Below, in pieces: positions 19,216 through 27,495 of a DNA stretch of 64,000 nucleotides (positions are counted from its first letter, which is position 1; each line of letters starts with the position of its first letter). The DNA lies in assembly GCA_963844205.1 (NCBI GenBank), contig CAWJNK010000009.1, positions 1 to 64,000 on the forward strand. The letters are read 5' to 3'. A program made the translations under genes and the position numbers. The notes below the pieces were generated by a model. That model saw only the letters and a program-made list of their open reading frames with translations. It was not told the origin of the DNA and did not search any database. The DNA is from DASSUW01 sp963844205. Lineage in GTDB: Bacteria; Actinomycetota; Thermoleophilia; Solirubrobacterales; Solirubrobacteraceae.

Positions 19216-20417
19216 CCGACTTCGCCGTCCTGCGTGCGCCCTCGCAGGTGCTGTTCGGCACCGGGATGGCCGCAGCCACCGGCCGGGTCGCCGCCGACCA
19301 CGGGCGCCGCGTGCTCGTCATCACGGACCGCGTCATCGCCGGCACACCCGGCTTCGCAGGCGTCGTCGAGTCGCTTGCCGGCCTCGACGTCACGCTCTTC
19401 GACGATGCCGCGGTCGACGTTCCGAGCTCGGCGGTCGACGCCGCCGTGTCGTTGGGAGCGAGGGAGGAGCCCGACGCGATCGTCGCCGTCGGCGGCGGCA
19501 GCGTGATCGACCTCGCGAAGGTCACCGCCCTGCTGCTCGCCCACGGCGGGGCGTTGGCGGACTACTACGCCGTCCAGTCCGTGCCCGGCCCGATCGTGCC
19601 GGTGATCGCGCTCCCCACGACGGCCGGGACGGGCTCCGAGGCGACCCCCGTCGCCGTCATCACCGACCCGTCGACGGAGATGAAGGTCGGCGTCGCGAGT
19701 CCCCACCTGATTCCCCGGCACGCGATCTGCGACCCGCTGCTGACCGTAGGCGCGCCACCTGTCGTGACCGCGCACGCCGGCATCGACGCGCTCGCGCACG
19801 CGGTCGAGTCCTTCATGGCGGCGCGCGAGCAGCCCTCGCCCGAACTCGTGCTCGGACGTCCGCAGGTGGGCAAGAACCTGCTCTCGGACGCGCTGGCCCT
19901 GACCGCCGCGGGCCACATCTTCCGCAACCTCGCGCGCGCGGTCGAGGACGGATCGGACCTCGAGGCACGGTCCGGCATGCTGTACGGCTCGCTGCTGGCC
20001 GGGATCGCGTTCGGCAACTCGGGCGTCAGCGCCGCGCATGCGCTGCAGTTCGCCCTCGGGGCGGTCACGCACACGTCGCACGGGCTGGGTACCGGCGTGC
20101 TGCTGCCCTACGTGATGGAGTACAACCGGCCGGCTCGTCCGGACGAGATGGCGGAGCTGTCGCTGCTGATGGGCGGCGACGCGGTGTCGCAAGTCCACGC
20201 GCTCGGGCTGACGATCGGACTGCCGGCGTCGTTGGCCGAGGTCGGAGTGGCCCAGAGTGACCTGCGCGGGATGGCGGAGGCGGCCGTGGGCATCAGGCGG
20301 CTGGTCGACAACAACCCGCAGCCGCTCGACGTCGACGCGCTGAAGGCCATCCTGGATGCAGCTTGGCATGGGGAGCCGCGGCGCTTGCGCGCGACGGGCG
20401 CCGCCGTCAGCCCGTGA
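19212..20417 (+). CDS. Iron-containing (type III) alcohol dehydrogenase
   Basis: A 401-residue group III alcohol dehydrogenase. The nucleotide-binding G-G-G-S-V-I-D-L-A-K lies near residue 97, the P-T-T-A-G-T-G-S-E signature near 138, and iron ligands are expected in the A-H-A-G-I-D-A-L-A-H-A-V-E helix region near 194 (His) and in T-S-H-G-L-G-T-G near 279. It probably oxidises an alcohol or polyol imported by the ABC system; the paired aldehyde dehydrogenase upstream would complete the oxidation. Its 3' end overlaps the convergent GntR gene by 11 bases. Confidence 0.9.
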   Translation: MTDFAVLRAPSQVLFGTGMAAATGRVAADHGRRVLVITDRVIAGTPGFAGVVESLAGLDVTLFDDAAVDVPSSAVDAAVSLGAREEPDAIVAVGGGSVIDLAKVTALLLAHGGALADYYAVQSVPGPIVPVIALPTTAGTGSEATPVAVITDPSTEMKVGVASPHLIPRHAICDPLLTVGAPPVVTAHAGIDALAHAVESFMAAREQPSPELVLGRPQVGKNLLSDALALTAAGHIFRNLARAVEDGSDLEARSGMLYGSLLAGIAFGNSGVSAAHALQFALGAVTHTSHGLGTGVLLPYVMEYNRPARPDEMAELSLLMGGDAVSQVHALGLTIGLPASLAEVGVAQSDLRGMAEAAVGIRRLVDNNPQPLDVDALKAILDAAWHGEPRRLRATGAAVSP

Positions 20418-21045
20418 GGTCGCGCACGGCGCGCTCGAGATGCGCCGTCATGCGCTCCTCGGCGGCCTTCACGTTGCCCGTCTCCAGGACGTCGAGCACC
20501 TCGTGATGCTCGTGCCCGATCGCCGACGGCGAGGCCCAGCTCGGCCGCAGCTGAGCGACGCAGAGCCGGATCTCGCCGCTCAATGAGCCGTACAGGCGCT
20601 CCAAGCGCGGCGAGCCTACTGCGCGTACGAGCGAGTGGTGGAACGCGGCGTCGGCGGCGACGACCTGACTCCAACGCGCGTCGTCGGGAAGGGCCTCCAT
20701 CACCGCAATCGCCTCGCGCGCCGGCGTCAGCGGGGCGCCGCGCTCGAGCACCGCGCGGACGATGAGGCACTCCAGCGGGATGCGCACCGAGAAGAGGTCG
20801 AGGATCTCGGCGCGGGTCAGCAGGGGGATCTGCGCGCTGCGGTTGCGCTCGCGGACGAGCAGGCCCTCGTGGCAGAGCGTCTGGATCGCCGCCCTCACGG
20901 TCGGGCGCGCGACGCCGAACTCCATGGCCAGGTCCTGCTCGGGGAGTCGCACGCCGGGCTCGATCTCGCCGTCGAGGATGCGCGCGCGCAACGAGGCGAC
21001 GACGGCCTCCGTCGTGGAGATCGGCTGGACCACGAGCCCGCTCAT
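20407..21045 (-). CDS. GntR-family regulator, FCD subgroup
   Basis: A 212-residue regulator. Residues about 8-72 form the GntR winged helix (L-R-A-R-I-L-D-G-E-I-E-P-G; F-G-V-A-R-P-T-V-R-A-A-I recognition region). About 80-205 is the helical FCD ligand domain with metal-binding-type His/Asp positions (D-A-A-F-H-H-S-L, E-H-H-E-V). FCD regulators respond to organic acids such as lactate or sugar acids. The start at 21045 overlaps the stop of the HAD-like gene by one base. It is convergent with, and overlaps, the alcohol dehydrogenase gene, so it plausibly regulates the catabolic genes. A decayed relative lies at 8680-8965. Confidence 0.9.
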   Translation of the reverse strand: MSGLVVQPISTTEAVVASLRARILDGEIEPGVRLPEQDLAMEFGVARPTVRAAIQTLCHEGLLVRERNRSAQIPLLTRAEILDLFSVRIPLECLIVRAVLERGAPLTPAREAIAVMEALPDDARWSQVVAADAAFHHSLVRAVGSPRLERLYGSLSGEIRLCVAQLRPSWASPSAIGHEHHEVLDVLETGNVKAAEERMTAHLERAVRDLTG

Positions 21046-21605
21046 CACACGGCCAGTATGGTCGACTGCGGCGTCCCCCCGGCGAGCGCCCGCTCGAGCT
21101 CGGCCGGCGCGGCGGCGCGCATGCCGCGGCGGCGCGCCTCCACGCGCCGCCACTCGGCAGCGCTCACGTAGAGAATCGCGTCGAGCGTGGCGTCGAGATC
21201 ACGCGGGTCCGAGACCACGGCGTCGAACACGCCGCCGAACGGTTCCAGCGCGGCGGCGCTCTCCGTGCGGGAGACGACGACCACCCGTTTGCCGGACCGG
21301 ACCGCGAGCGCGACGGCCTCACGGGCGCCGGGCAGCGGGCGCGCCATCGCAACCACGCGGGCGAGCGACTCGTCGCCGCTCTCCTCGCTGCGATACCCGC
21401 GTGCATCGGCAAGCCGTTCGAAGCCGCATGCGAGCCCGTCATCGCGTGCCAGCGCCTCCACGCGCCGTCCGAGGGCGGCGCCGCGATCCAGCGGGCTCGC
21501 GCCGTTGCGGCGAGCCAACTCGTACGTGACCGCATCGATCGCGCCCATCCAGTCGATGAGCGTGCCACGGCAGGCGAATGCGACGACCTCGATCTCCCCC
21601 TCCAT
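21045..21605 (-). CDS. HAD-like protein lacking the nucleophilic aspartate
   Basis: A 186-residue protein with the haloacid-dehalogenase pattern: motif I region V-V-A-F-A-C-R-G-T-L-I-D-W at the N-terminus, motif II V-V-V-V-S-R near 106, and a motif IV-like V-V-S-D-P-R-D-L-D near 130. In active members motif I begins F-D-x-x-G-T-L; here the aspartate position is alanine (GCC codon), so the usual phospho-aspartyl chemistry should not occur. The first gene of a two-gene transcript with the GntR regulator, one-base overlap. It may be a non-catalytic partner or sensor; function unknown. Confidence 0.75.
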   Translation of the reverse strand: MEGEIEVVAFACRGTLIDWMGAIDAVTYELARRNGASPLDRGAALGRRVEALARDDGLACGFERLADARGYRSEESGDESLARVVAMARPLPGAREAVALAVRSGKRVVVVSRTESAAALEPFGGVFDAVVSDPRDLDATLDAILYVSAAEWRRVEARRRGMRAAAPAELERALAGGTPQSTILAV

Positions 21606-21619
21606 GCCGGCTGAACCAT

Positions 21620-21668
21620 ATATTGTCTGACAGTCTCACACAAGGGTTGCTAGACAATCCGACAGTGA
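21620..21668 (-). promoter_or_regulatory. Operator-like repeats upstream of the HAD/GntR pair
   Basis: ATTGTCT (21622-21628) recurs inverted as AGACAAT (21652-21658); a TGTCTGACA palindrome (21624-21632) overlaps the first and a CCGACAG follows the second. Such TTGTC/GACAA half-sites are typical for GntR-FCD operators, so autoregulation by the GntR gene product is likely. It lies 17 bases upstream of the start codon at 21605. Confidence 0.6.
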
Positions 21669-22063
21669 TCGCCATCCTGGCCGAGCTCACAACTCCCTTG
21701 ACGGACGGCCTAGACGGTCGACCGACGGTGAATGACTCCGGACTTCTCCTCGACTCGTCGGCCGAACCGGATCCTCGTCGCGTCCCGGCTCTAGCGCTCG
21801 CCGTTGTCCGGCCGGGAAGCTCCGTGGTCGATGCGATGACCAGCTCCTGCATTTGTCGACGCGACGTACACGGGACGCGCATCACGGCCCATGGCGTGCT
21901 CTACGACATCGTCGTACTGATCGACGGCTTCAATGGCGCGACAGAGCGGGTGGCGACGATTTTGGCTCGTAGCCGGAGACCGTCCGCCGCGACTGGTTTC
22001 GACCTGCGTGGATCTTCCATGACGTTCCTCCGAGCATCCTGCGTGATGGCTTCTGAGCGACAT
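21669..22063. other. Gene-poor stretch at the right end of segment 1
   Basis: No recognisable gene. The open frames are short and lack family features or ribosome sites. The base composition is slightly lower in GC than the flanking operons. It lies between the GntR/HAD promoter and the DUF4926 remnant that borders module 2. Confidence 0.5.
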
Positions 22064-22119
22064 AGCGCCCTCGACGTCATCGCGCTGCTCACCGATTCCG
22101 GGCACTGGCCGGCGGGCCG
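22064..22119 (+). pseudogene. Truncated DUF4926-type gene fragment next to module 2
   Basis: Encodes S-A-L-D-V-I-A-L-L-T-D-S-G then breaks off into the module arm. The nucleotide sequence closely matches the start of the longer DUF4926 fragment at 58104-58300. Both lie immediately upstream of an attachment module, so they mark the shared right end of related elements. Only about 18 codons survive. Confidence 0.6.
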
Positions 22120-22125
22120 CGCTTC

Positions 22126-22376
22126 TGTCCCCATTTCTGTCCCCCAGGCCCCCAAAGCGACGCTGGAGAGCCAAAGTCTCGCGGAATCATAATCCGCGTG
22201 TCGGGGGTTCGAGTCCCTCCTCCGGCATGATAAGTACCTGCAAATCGGTGCTTTCTGTGAGGCCTGGACACGCGGAATACATTCCGCGTGTCCCCTGCTC
22301 CCGAGACCTGGATTTGGCGGAACTACGTGGTGTCGTGCATGTCTCGCCGGCATTTCAGTCCCCCGGACAGTCCCCC
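22126..22376 (+). repeat. tRNA(CAU)-derived attachment module, copy 2
   Basis: Same order as copy 1: TGTCCCC arms (22126-22132, 22138-22145), tRNA 3' half 22181-22227 (anticodon CAT 22188-22190, intact anticodon and T arms, acceptor 3' strand CTCCGGC), a decayed terminator hairpin, a 12-base-arm palindrome 22267-22292 around AC, and AGTCCCCC arms (22357-22364, 22369-22376). The tRNA 5' half is absent. The flank beyond the last arm remains related to copies 3 and 4 for about 80 bp (shared ATCGACCGCCGG-type sequence). Confidence 0.8.
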
Positions 22377-22620
22377 GCGCGTCGACCTAACGTGGGCGGA
22401 GCCGGTGATCGATCGACCGCCGGACCGCGACCCTGCAAAGTGCCTCGTGCAAGGTGGTCAAGTTCAGCGACGCCGCACGGGGCGCGGCCTCGCTCCCCGG
22501 CACACGCAACCATGTCTCCGCGAAGGCCGGGATCGCTCACGATCACCAACCGCGGCCCTCGCCCCTTCCCACACCGCCGCCTTGACCTAGTGTCGTGAGT
22601 CGTTGATTCGGGTGCAGTAG
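22377..22620. other. Intergenic sequence right of module 2
   Basis: The first 80 or so bases belong to the extended module flank shared with copies 3 and 4. The rest holds no recognisable gene. An in-frame TAG at 22618-22620 directly precedes the P450 fragment, marking the truncation point. Confidence 0.5.
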
Positions 22621-23112
22621 CACCTCCTCACACGCCACCCAGAGGCGCTCGAGCGGCTCGTCGCCGAGGTCGACGCGGGCGAGCAGGCGTACCTGCGCGC
22701 CGTCGCCGAGTCGCTGCGGCTCAGGCCGGTCGTCCCGCTGGCCGGGCGGCGGCTCACGGCGCCGCTCCGCGTCGACGGCCGCGAGCTGCCGGCCGGAACC
22801 GACGTCACGCCGGCGATCTGGCTCGCGCACACGCGCGGCGACCGCTATCCGGAGCCGTTCGCGTTCCGTCCCGAGCACTTCCTCGACGGCGCGCCCGCGA
22901 CCTCCGCCTGGATCCCGTTCGGCGGCGGCGTGCGGCGATGCATCGGCGCCGCGTTCGCGGAGATGGAGATGCGGGTCGCGCTCGCGGAGATCCTGCGGCG
23001 CCGGACCCTGCGGGCGGCGTCCGGCAACGCCGAGCGCGTCGCCCGCCGGAACGTCACGTTCTCACCGGCCGGCGGCACCCGGGTGATCGCCGAGGCACGA
23101 GCCCGCGCCTAG
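22621..23112 (+). pseudogene. Cytochrome P450, C-terminal third only
   Basis: Translation from 22621 to the TAG at 23110 gives about 163 residues of a P450 C-terminus. The K-helix E-x-x-R motif (E-S-L-R-L-R-P) lies near residue 30, the PERF-like F-R-P-E-H-F near 82, and the heme-binding loop F-G-G-G-V-R-R-C-I-G with its cysteine ligand near 102. The N-terminal two thirds, including the oxygen-binding I-helix, is missing, and the frame is preceded by a stop, so no functional enzyme is made. Truncation coincides with the element boundary region, suggesting loss during insertion or deletion next to module 2. Confidence 0.85.
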
Positions 23113-23118
23113 GAGCGC

Positions 23119-23148
23119 GGCCCGGCGAGCCGTGAAGCTCGCCGGGCC
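23119..23148. terminator. Bidirectional terminator hairpin
   Basis: A perfect 12-base-pair stem (GGCCCGGCGAGC 23119-23130, loop CGTGAA, GCTCGCCGGGCC 23137-23148) lies between the end of the P450 fragment and the end of the minus-strand MMPL gene. It can serve both strands. Confidence 0.75.
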
Positions 23149-23158
23149 GTACAGCGAT

Positions 23159-25321
23159 TCAGACGCGCACGAGCTCTCGCTCGTCCTCGCGCGGCTCGGC
23201 GGCCGACTCCTCCGGCGGCTCGATGTTCAGATGCGGCAGGCGCTTCTCGAGCCACGCCGGCATCCACCACATCGCCGGTCCGGCGATGTGCATGACCGCC
23301 GGCAGCAGCAGCAGCCGGATGATGAACGCGTCGATGAAGATCGCCGCGGCGAACGCGGTGCCCATCATCGCGAGCGCCCGCTCGTTGCCGATCGCGAAGG
23401 CGCCGAAGACCGCGATCATGATGATCGCCGCCGCGGTGATTACGCGGCCGGTCATCGCCAGCCCGTGGCGCACGGCGTACTTTGCGTCCTTGGTGTGCGT
23501 CCATTCCTCGTGCATGCGGGAGACGAGGAAGACCTCGTAGTCCATCGACAAGCCGAACACGACGGCGAAGACCATGATCGGCAGGAACGAGTCGATCGGT
23601 CCGGTGGCGTTCCCGAACAGGCCGCCGAGGTTGCCGTCCTGGAAGATGAACGTCACCACGCCGAAGGCGCCGCCGATAGAGAGCAGGTTGAAGATGCCGG
23701 CCTTCACCGGGATCAGCAGCGAGCGGAAGACGACGGCGAGCAGCAGCAGCGAGAGTCCCACCACGACGCCGATGAAGAGCGGGAGCTTGTCCCGGATCGT
23801 CTGCGAGAAGTCGAGGTTGCTTGCTGTCGCGCCGCCGATCGACACGCGCGCGCCGGTCTTGGACTCGACCGGCGGGAGGGTCACGTCACGTGCCGTCCTG
23901 ACCGTCTCGTCGGTGCGCTCGTCCTGCGGCGTGGTCGTCGGGTAGGCGATGATCGTCGCCGTGTCGCCGGCCTCGTTGAGCTGAGGCGGCAGGACCTGGG
24001 CGATTCCGTCCTGAGCGGCCAGCGCGTCGCCGATCTGCGTCAGCGCCGCCTGGTCGCCGGACTCGACGGCGAGCAGGAGCGGGGCGTTGAAGCCCGGTCC
24101 GAAGCCCTCCTTGAGCTTGTCGTAGGCGATGCGGGCGGTGTCGTCCTCCTTGTACGTGCTGGCATCGCTCGTCGCCAGGCGCATGTTCAGAGCCGGCGCG
24201 GCCAGCACGAGCAGGATCACCACCGCGCCGACGGCGACCGGCCACGGCCGGCGCGACACGAAGGCGCTCCAGCGCGCGGCGAAGCCGCTCTCGCGATTGG
24301 CGAAGTCGGCGTCGCCGTGGCTGTCCGGCACCTTGATACGCCGACCGATCCGCGTACCCAGGATCGCCGGCATCAGCGTCAGCGACGCGAACATCGTGAA
24401 CGCCACCGCCAGCGCGGCGCCGATGGCCGGGCCGTAGAGGAACGAGATGCCGAGCAGCAGCATGCCGAGCATCGCGATCACGACCACGATGCCTGCGAAC
24501 AACACGGCGCGGCCCGAGGTGTCGATCGCCTTCAGCGTCGCATCGCGGACATCGCGGCCGCCGCCGCGTTCGAGGCGGAAGCGGTTGAGGATCAGGAGCG
24601 CGTAGTCGATGCCGACGCCGATCCCGATCATGGCCGCGAGCTGGGGCGTCCAGTCGACGACGTCGAGCACGCGGGTGCCGACGATGGCCATCAGCCCGAG
24701 GCTCACGACCATCGCGAACAGCGCGTTGAGCAGCGGCAGGCCCATCGCGACCACGCCGAGCGTCAGGAACAGGACGAGCGCGGCCACCAGGAGGCCGAAG
24801 ATCTCACCGGCGCCGCCCGTCTCGGCCGTCGACCAGTGGATGATGTCGCCGCCGAGCGCCACCTGGACCCCGCCCTTGCCGTCCAGCTCGAGCGTGTCCT
24901 CGGCCATCGTCTTGATCGCCGCCGCGTCGGCCTCGCCGGCGCCCTTGGCGAGCTGGATCTGGGCGAAGGTGATCCTGCCGTCCTCGGAGACCGGCGCGCC
25001 CTCGGCGAACGGATCGCCGACCGCGAGCACCTCGGGCGACTTCTCGATCTCGGCTCGAACGGCCTCGATCTCCGTGCGGTGGTCGAGGACCCTGCCCTCG
25101 TCGACCGCCCACACGACGGTGGCGGTGTCACCGGACTGCTCCGGGAACTTGTCCTTGAGCAGGTCATAGGCCCGCTGGGACTCCGTGCCGGGGAGCGTGA
25201 AGTTGTTGACGAACTCACCCGCGGCGGTACCCCACAGGGCGGCGAAGATGAAGAAGGCGGCGACCCAGAGGCCGATCACCGTGCGGCGCCGATCGTGGCA
25301 CCAGGCAGCAAGCTTGCGCAT
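23159..25321 (-). CDS. MMPL/RND-family transporter
   Basis: A 720-residue inner-membrane protein with the two-fold MMPL layout: one N-terminal helix, a large outside loop (about 40-190), five helices, then a repeat of that pattern. Family landmarks include G-V-G-I-D-Y-A-L-L-I-L-N-R-F-R in the first half and G-L-S-M-D-Y-E-V-F-L-V-S-R-M in the second, carrying the proton-relay Asp-Tyr pairs. The start at 25321 (MRKLAAW) is chosen because the longer frame upstream has no membrane or signal character. Homologues export lipids or drugs using the proton gradient. Single-gene unit ending at the hairpin 23119-23148. A related pump occurs in the next segment. Confidence 0.9.
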   Translation of the reverse strand: MRKLAAWCHDRRRTVIGLWVAAFFIFAALWGTAAGEFVNNFTLPGTESQRAYDLLKDKFPEQSGDTATVVWAVDEGRVLDHRTEIEAVRAEIEKSPEVLAVGDPFAEGAPVSEDGRITFAQIQLAKGAGEADAAAIKTMAEDTLELDGKGGVQVALGGDIIHWSTAETGGAGEIFGLLVAALVLFLTLGVVAMGLPLLNALFAMVVSLGLMAIVGTRVLDVVDWTPQLAAMIGIGVGIDYALLILNRFRLERGGGRDVRDATLKAIDTSGRAVLFAGIVVVIAMLGMLLLGISFLYGPAIGAALAVAFTMFASLTLMPAILGTRIGRRIKVPDSHGDADFANRESGFAARWSAFVSRRPWPVAVGAVVILLVLAAPALNMRLATSDASTYKEDDTARIAYDKLKEGFGPGFNAPLLLAVESGDQAALTQIGDALAAQDGIAQVLPPQLNEAGDTATIIAYPTTTPQDERTDETVRTARDVTLPPVESKTGARVSIGGATASNLDFSQTIRDKLPLFIGVVVGLSLLLLAVVFRSLLIPVKAGIFNLLSIGGAFGVVTFIFQDGNLGGLFGNATGPIDSFLPIMVFAVVFGLSMDYEVFLVSRMHEEWTHTKDAKYAVRHGLAMTGRVITAAAIIMIAVFGAFAIGNERALAMMGTAFAAAIFIDAFIIRLLLLPAVMHIAGPAMWWMPAWLEKRLPHLNIEPPEESAAEPREDERELVRV

Positions 25322-25626
25322 AGAGCCGCACGCTAGCCCCGCTGCGCCGCGCCCTCGCACCGGGTAGCCGCACCCTCGCATGCATGTTGGCCGCACGCAG
25401 TATCTCGCCGCGCGGCCGACGCCTCTGACGGGGTACGAGCTTCCATCTACGCCAGGCCGCCGGCACGTCCCAAGCCCACGACCTCGCACGCCGGCGCTGC
25501 GCAGCTCCGCGTTCGCTTCCGCGTCCGCGCCAGCGAGCGTCTCGCTGACCACGCCCGAGACGACCGCTCCAGACGGAGGCTGTCGCACAAACGGGTTCCG
25601 TCCGGGCGGCTCAGGAGCATTCCGGC
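25322..25626. other. Intergenic, probably including the left end of the IS1182-type element
   Basis: Holds the MMPL promoter (minus strand) and, near 25570-25600, a GGCTGTCGCACAAAC sequence that could be the left terminus of the following transposon. No matching inverted copy was found after 27179. No gene seen. Confidence 0.4.
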
Positions 25627-27179
25627 ATGGCGCAGAACTTCATCGAAGGCCGCCGTGAGCAGGGGTTTTTGTTGCCGCCGGATGTTCGGGAGTGGCTGCC
25701 GGCGGATCACTTGGCGTGGTTTGTGATCGACGCCGTGGCGGAGATGGATCTGTCGGCGTTCTATGGCGCCTATCGGGCTGATGGTCATGGCCGCGCGGCG
25801 TATGAGCCGTCGCTGATGGTGGCGCTGATCTTGTACGCGTTCGCGACTGGGGTGCGGTCGTCGCGGGCGATCGAGTGTCACTGTCGCCAGGATGTCGCCT
25901 ACCGCGTGATCACCGGCAACCTGGTTCCCGATCACGCGACGATCGCGCGGTTCATCTGTCGGCACGAGCGGGCGCTGGGCGAGCTGTTCGCCGAGGTGCT
26001 GAGGCTGTGTGATCGGGCGGGATTGGTCAAGCCCGGGGTGGTGTCGATCGACGGCACCAGGATCGCGGGCAACGCCAGCCCGGAGGTCAACCATGGGTTC
26101 GAGCAGATCGCGCGCGAGATCGTGGCCGAGGCCAGGGCGACCGACGAGGCCGAGGACGAAGCGTTCGGCGAGGCGCGTGGTGATGAGCTGCCCGAGCAGC
26201 TGCGCAGCGCGGAGGGCCGGCGCGAGTTCTTCCGCCAGGCCCGCGAGCAGATGCGCCGCGAGCACGAGAGCCCTGAGCTGGCGGACGAGCCCGAGGCAGA
26301 TAGAGCCGATGAGGTGGCGCTCGAGCTCGACGCGAGCGAGATCGTCGGGCGCGGCCGCAGGGGCGCGATGCGTGGTTGCGGGAGGGCAAGCGCCAGCTCG
26401 AGCAGCACCGCTGGGAGAACCCGGATCCGATCCCCCGGTCGCGGAGCGAGCGGCTGCTGCTGGCGGCCGAGCGGCTTGGGTCAGATCTCGATGTCGAGCG
26501 CCGCGCCAACGAGGCCTACGAGCACTACCGGGCGACCGCGCGCGACCGGCTGGGTCGGCGGCCGGGCGGCCGGGCCGAGCCGTATCGGCCGCCCGAGGTG
26601 CCGGCCGGGAAGGTCAACGTGACCGACCCCGACTCGCGTCCGATCCCGATCGGGTTCGGGTTCGTGCAGGGCTACAACGCGCAGGCCGCGGTCAACGAGC
26701 AGCAGATCGTGCTCGCCGCCGAGATCACCAACGGCTCGACCGACTTCTCACAGCTCGATCCGATGGTCACCGCGACCCTGGGCGAGCTCGAGCGGGCGGG
26801 CATCGAGCAGCTGCCCGAGGCGGTCGCCGCCGACGCCGGCTACTGGAACGAGCAGCACATGGACGAGGTCGTGGCCAACAAGCACATCCCGGTGCTGGTC
26901 GCGCCCGACAAGGGCACCCGCGGCACCCCCAAGCGCTGGTTGAACAGCGGCCGCGCGTCATGGATGCGCAGCGTGCTGGCGACCGAGCACGGCCATGAGC
27001 GGTATCGCAAACGCAAACAGACGGTCGAGCCGTTGTTCGGCAACACCAAACACAACGGCGGCTTTTACCGCTTCCACCGGCGAGGCAGGATCAAGGTGCG
27101 CCTCGAGTGGCGGTTACTGATGATGACCCACAACCTGACCAAGGTTCACCGCCACCAGCTCGCGACCGTGGGGGCCTGA
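25627..27179 (+). pseudogene. IS1182-type transposase split by one frameshift
   Basis: The first frame (25627 to about 26365) encodes the N-terminal DUF772-type domain (F-L-L-P-P-D-V-R-E-W-L-P-A-D-H-L-A-W) and the first catalytic Asp segment V-V-S-I-D-G-T-R-I-A-G-N. The second frame (from about 26366 to 27179) carries the remaining catalytic core, with A-V-A-A-D-A-G-Y-W-N near the second acidic residue and the C-terminal V-E-P-L-F-G-N-T-K-H-N. A single-base shift near 26365, in the codons for R-D-A-W-L-R-E-G-K, separates them. The rest is uninterrupted, so this is either a recent inactivation or a base-call error. Confidence 0.85.
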
Positions 27180-27193
27180 AACGGCCCCCACGG
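27166..27193 (+). terminator. Terminator hairpin overlapping the transposase stop codon
   Basis: A perfect 11-base-pair stem (CCGTGGGGGCC 27166-27176 with GGCCCCCACGG 27183-27193) places the TGA stop (27177-27179) in its loop. Confidence 0.65.
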
Positions 27194-27322
27194 CGTCACA
27201 CCGCCGCTCACGGCGGGCCCGCTCCTGACGACATGCCCACCGTCAACGGCTCGAGCCATCGCCCGCGCCTTTGAGCGACAGCCTCGACGAGATGCACGCG
27301 TCCGCCGGCCACGCCGCCAGTC

Positions 27323-27366
27323 AGTCCCCCTTTTGCGCCTCCCAGCCCCGGTTCTTGGCTCTGTAG
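27323..27366 (+). repeat. Left part of attachment module copy 3, severed by IS110
   Basis: AGTCCCCC at 27323-27330 followed by TTTTGCGCCTCCCAGCCCC and GGCTCTGTAG matches the region left of the tRNA half in copies 1 and 4 (which read TTTTGTGTCCCCCAGCCCC and GGCTCTGTAG). The match ends at about 27366. The module resumes at 28855 beyond the IS110 element. Confidence 0.7.
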
Positions 27367-27402
27367 ACGCTATGGCTCTGCGTTCCGGAGCCGTCTGAGG
27401 TA

Positions 27403-27483
27403 GGCCGGACCCTTTCGCTCGTGCGGGGGTTTGTCTGGCCGGAGATGGGCTCCGGCTGACCCCAGGCGAAGGAGGGTCCGGCC
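27403..27483 (+). ncRNA. Candidate IS110 bridge-RNA-like structure
   Basis: The 81 bases upstream of the transposase can fold into a closed multi-stem structure. An outer perfect 10-base-pair stem (27403-27412 with 27474-27483) is continued by TTTCGC/GCGAA pairing after a small bulge. Inside, GGGGT (27426-27430) can pair with ACCCC (27459-27463), and a GCCGGAG/CTCCGGC hairpin lies at 27439-27455. IS110-group elements encode a bridge RNA in this position that guides target and donor choice. The two guide loops are not assigned here; the structure and position are seen, the function is inferred. Confidence 0.5.
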
Positions 27484-27495
27484 TTGCGGGGCACG

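Noticed and set aside
21578..22192. A 204-codon plus-strand gene between the HAD operon and module 2
   Set aside because: It begins antisense to the HAD start, crosses the operator, the DUF4926 scrap and the module, and ends in the tRNA half; no family or ribosome site.
23132..25336. Plus-strand frame of 734 codons opposite the first MMPL gene
   Set aside because: Its product is an Arg/Asp/His-rich shadow without family features; the minus strand has full MMPL signatures.
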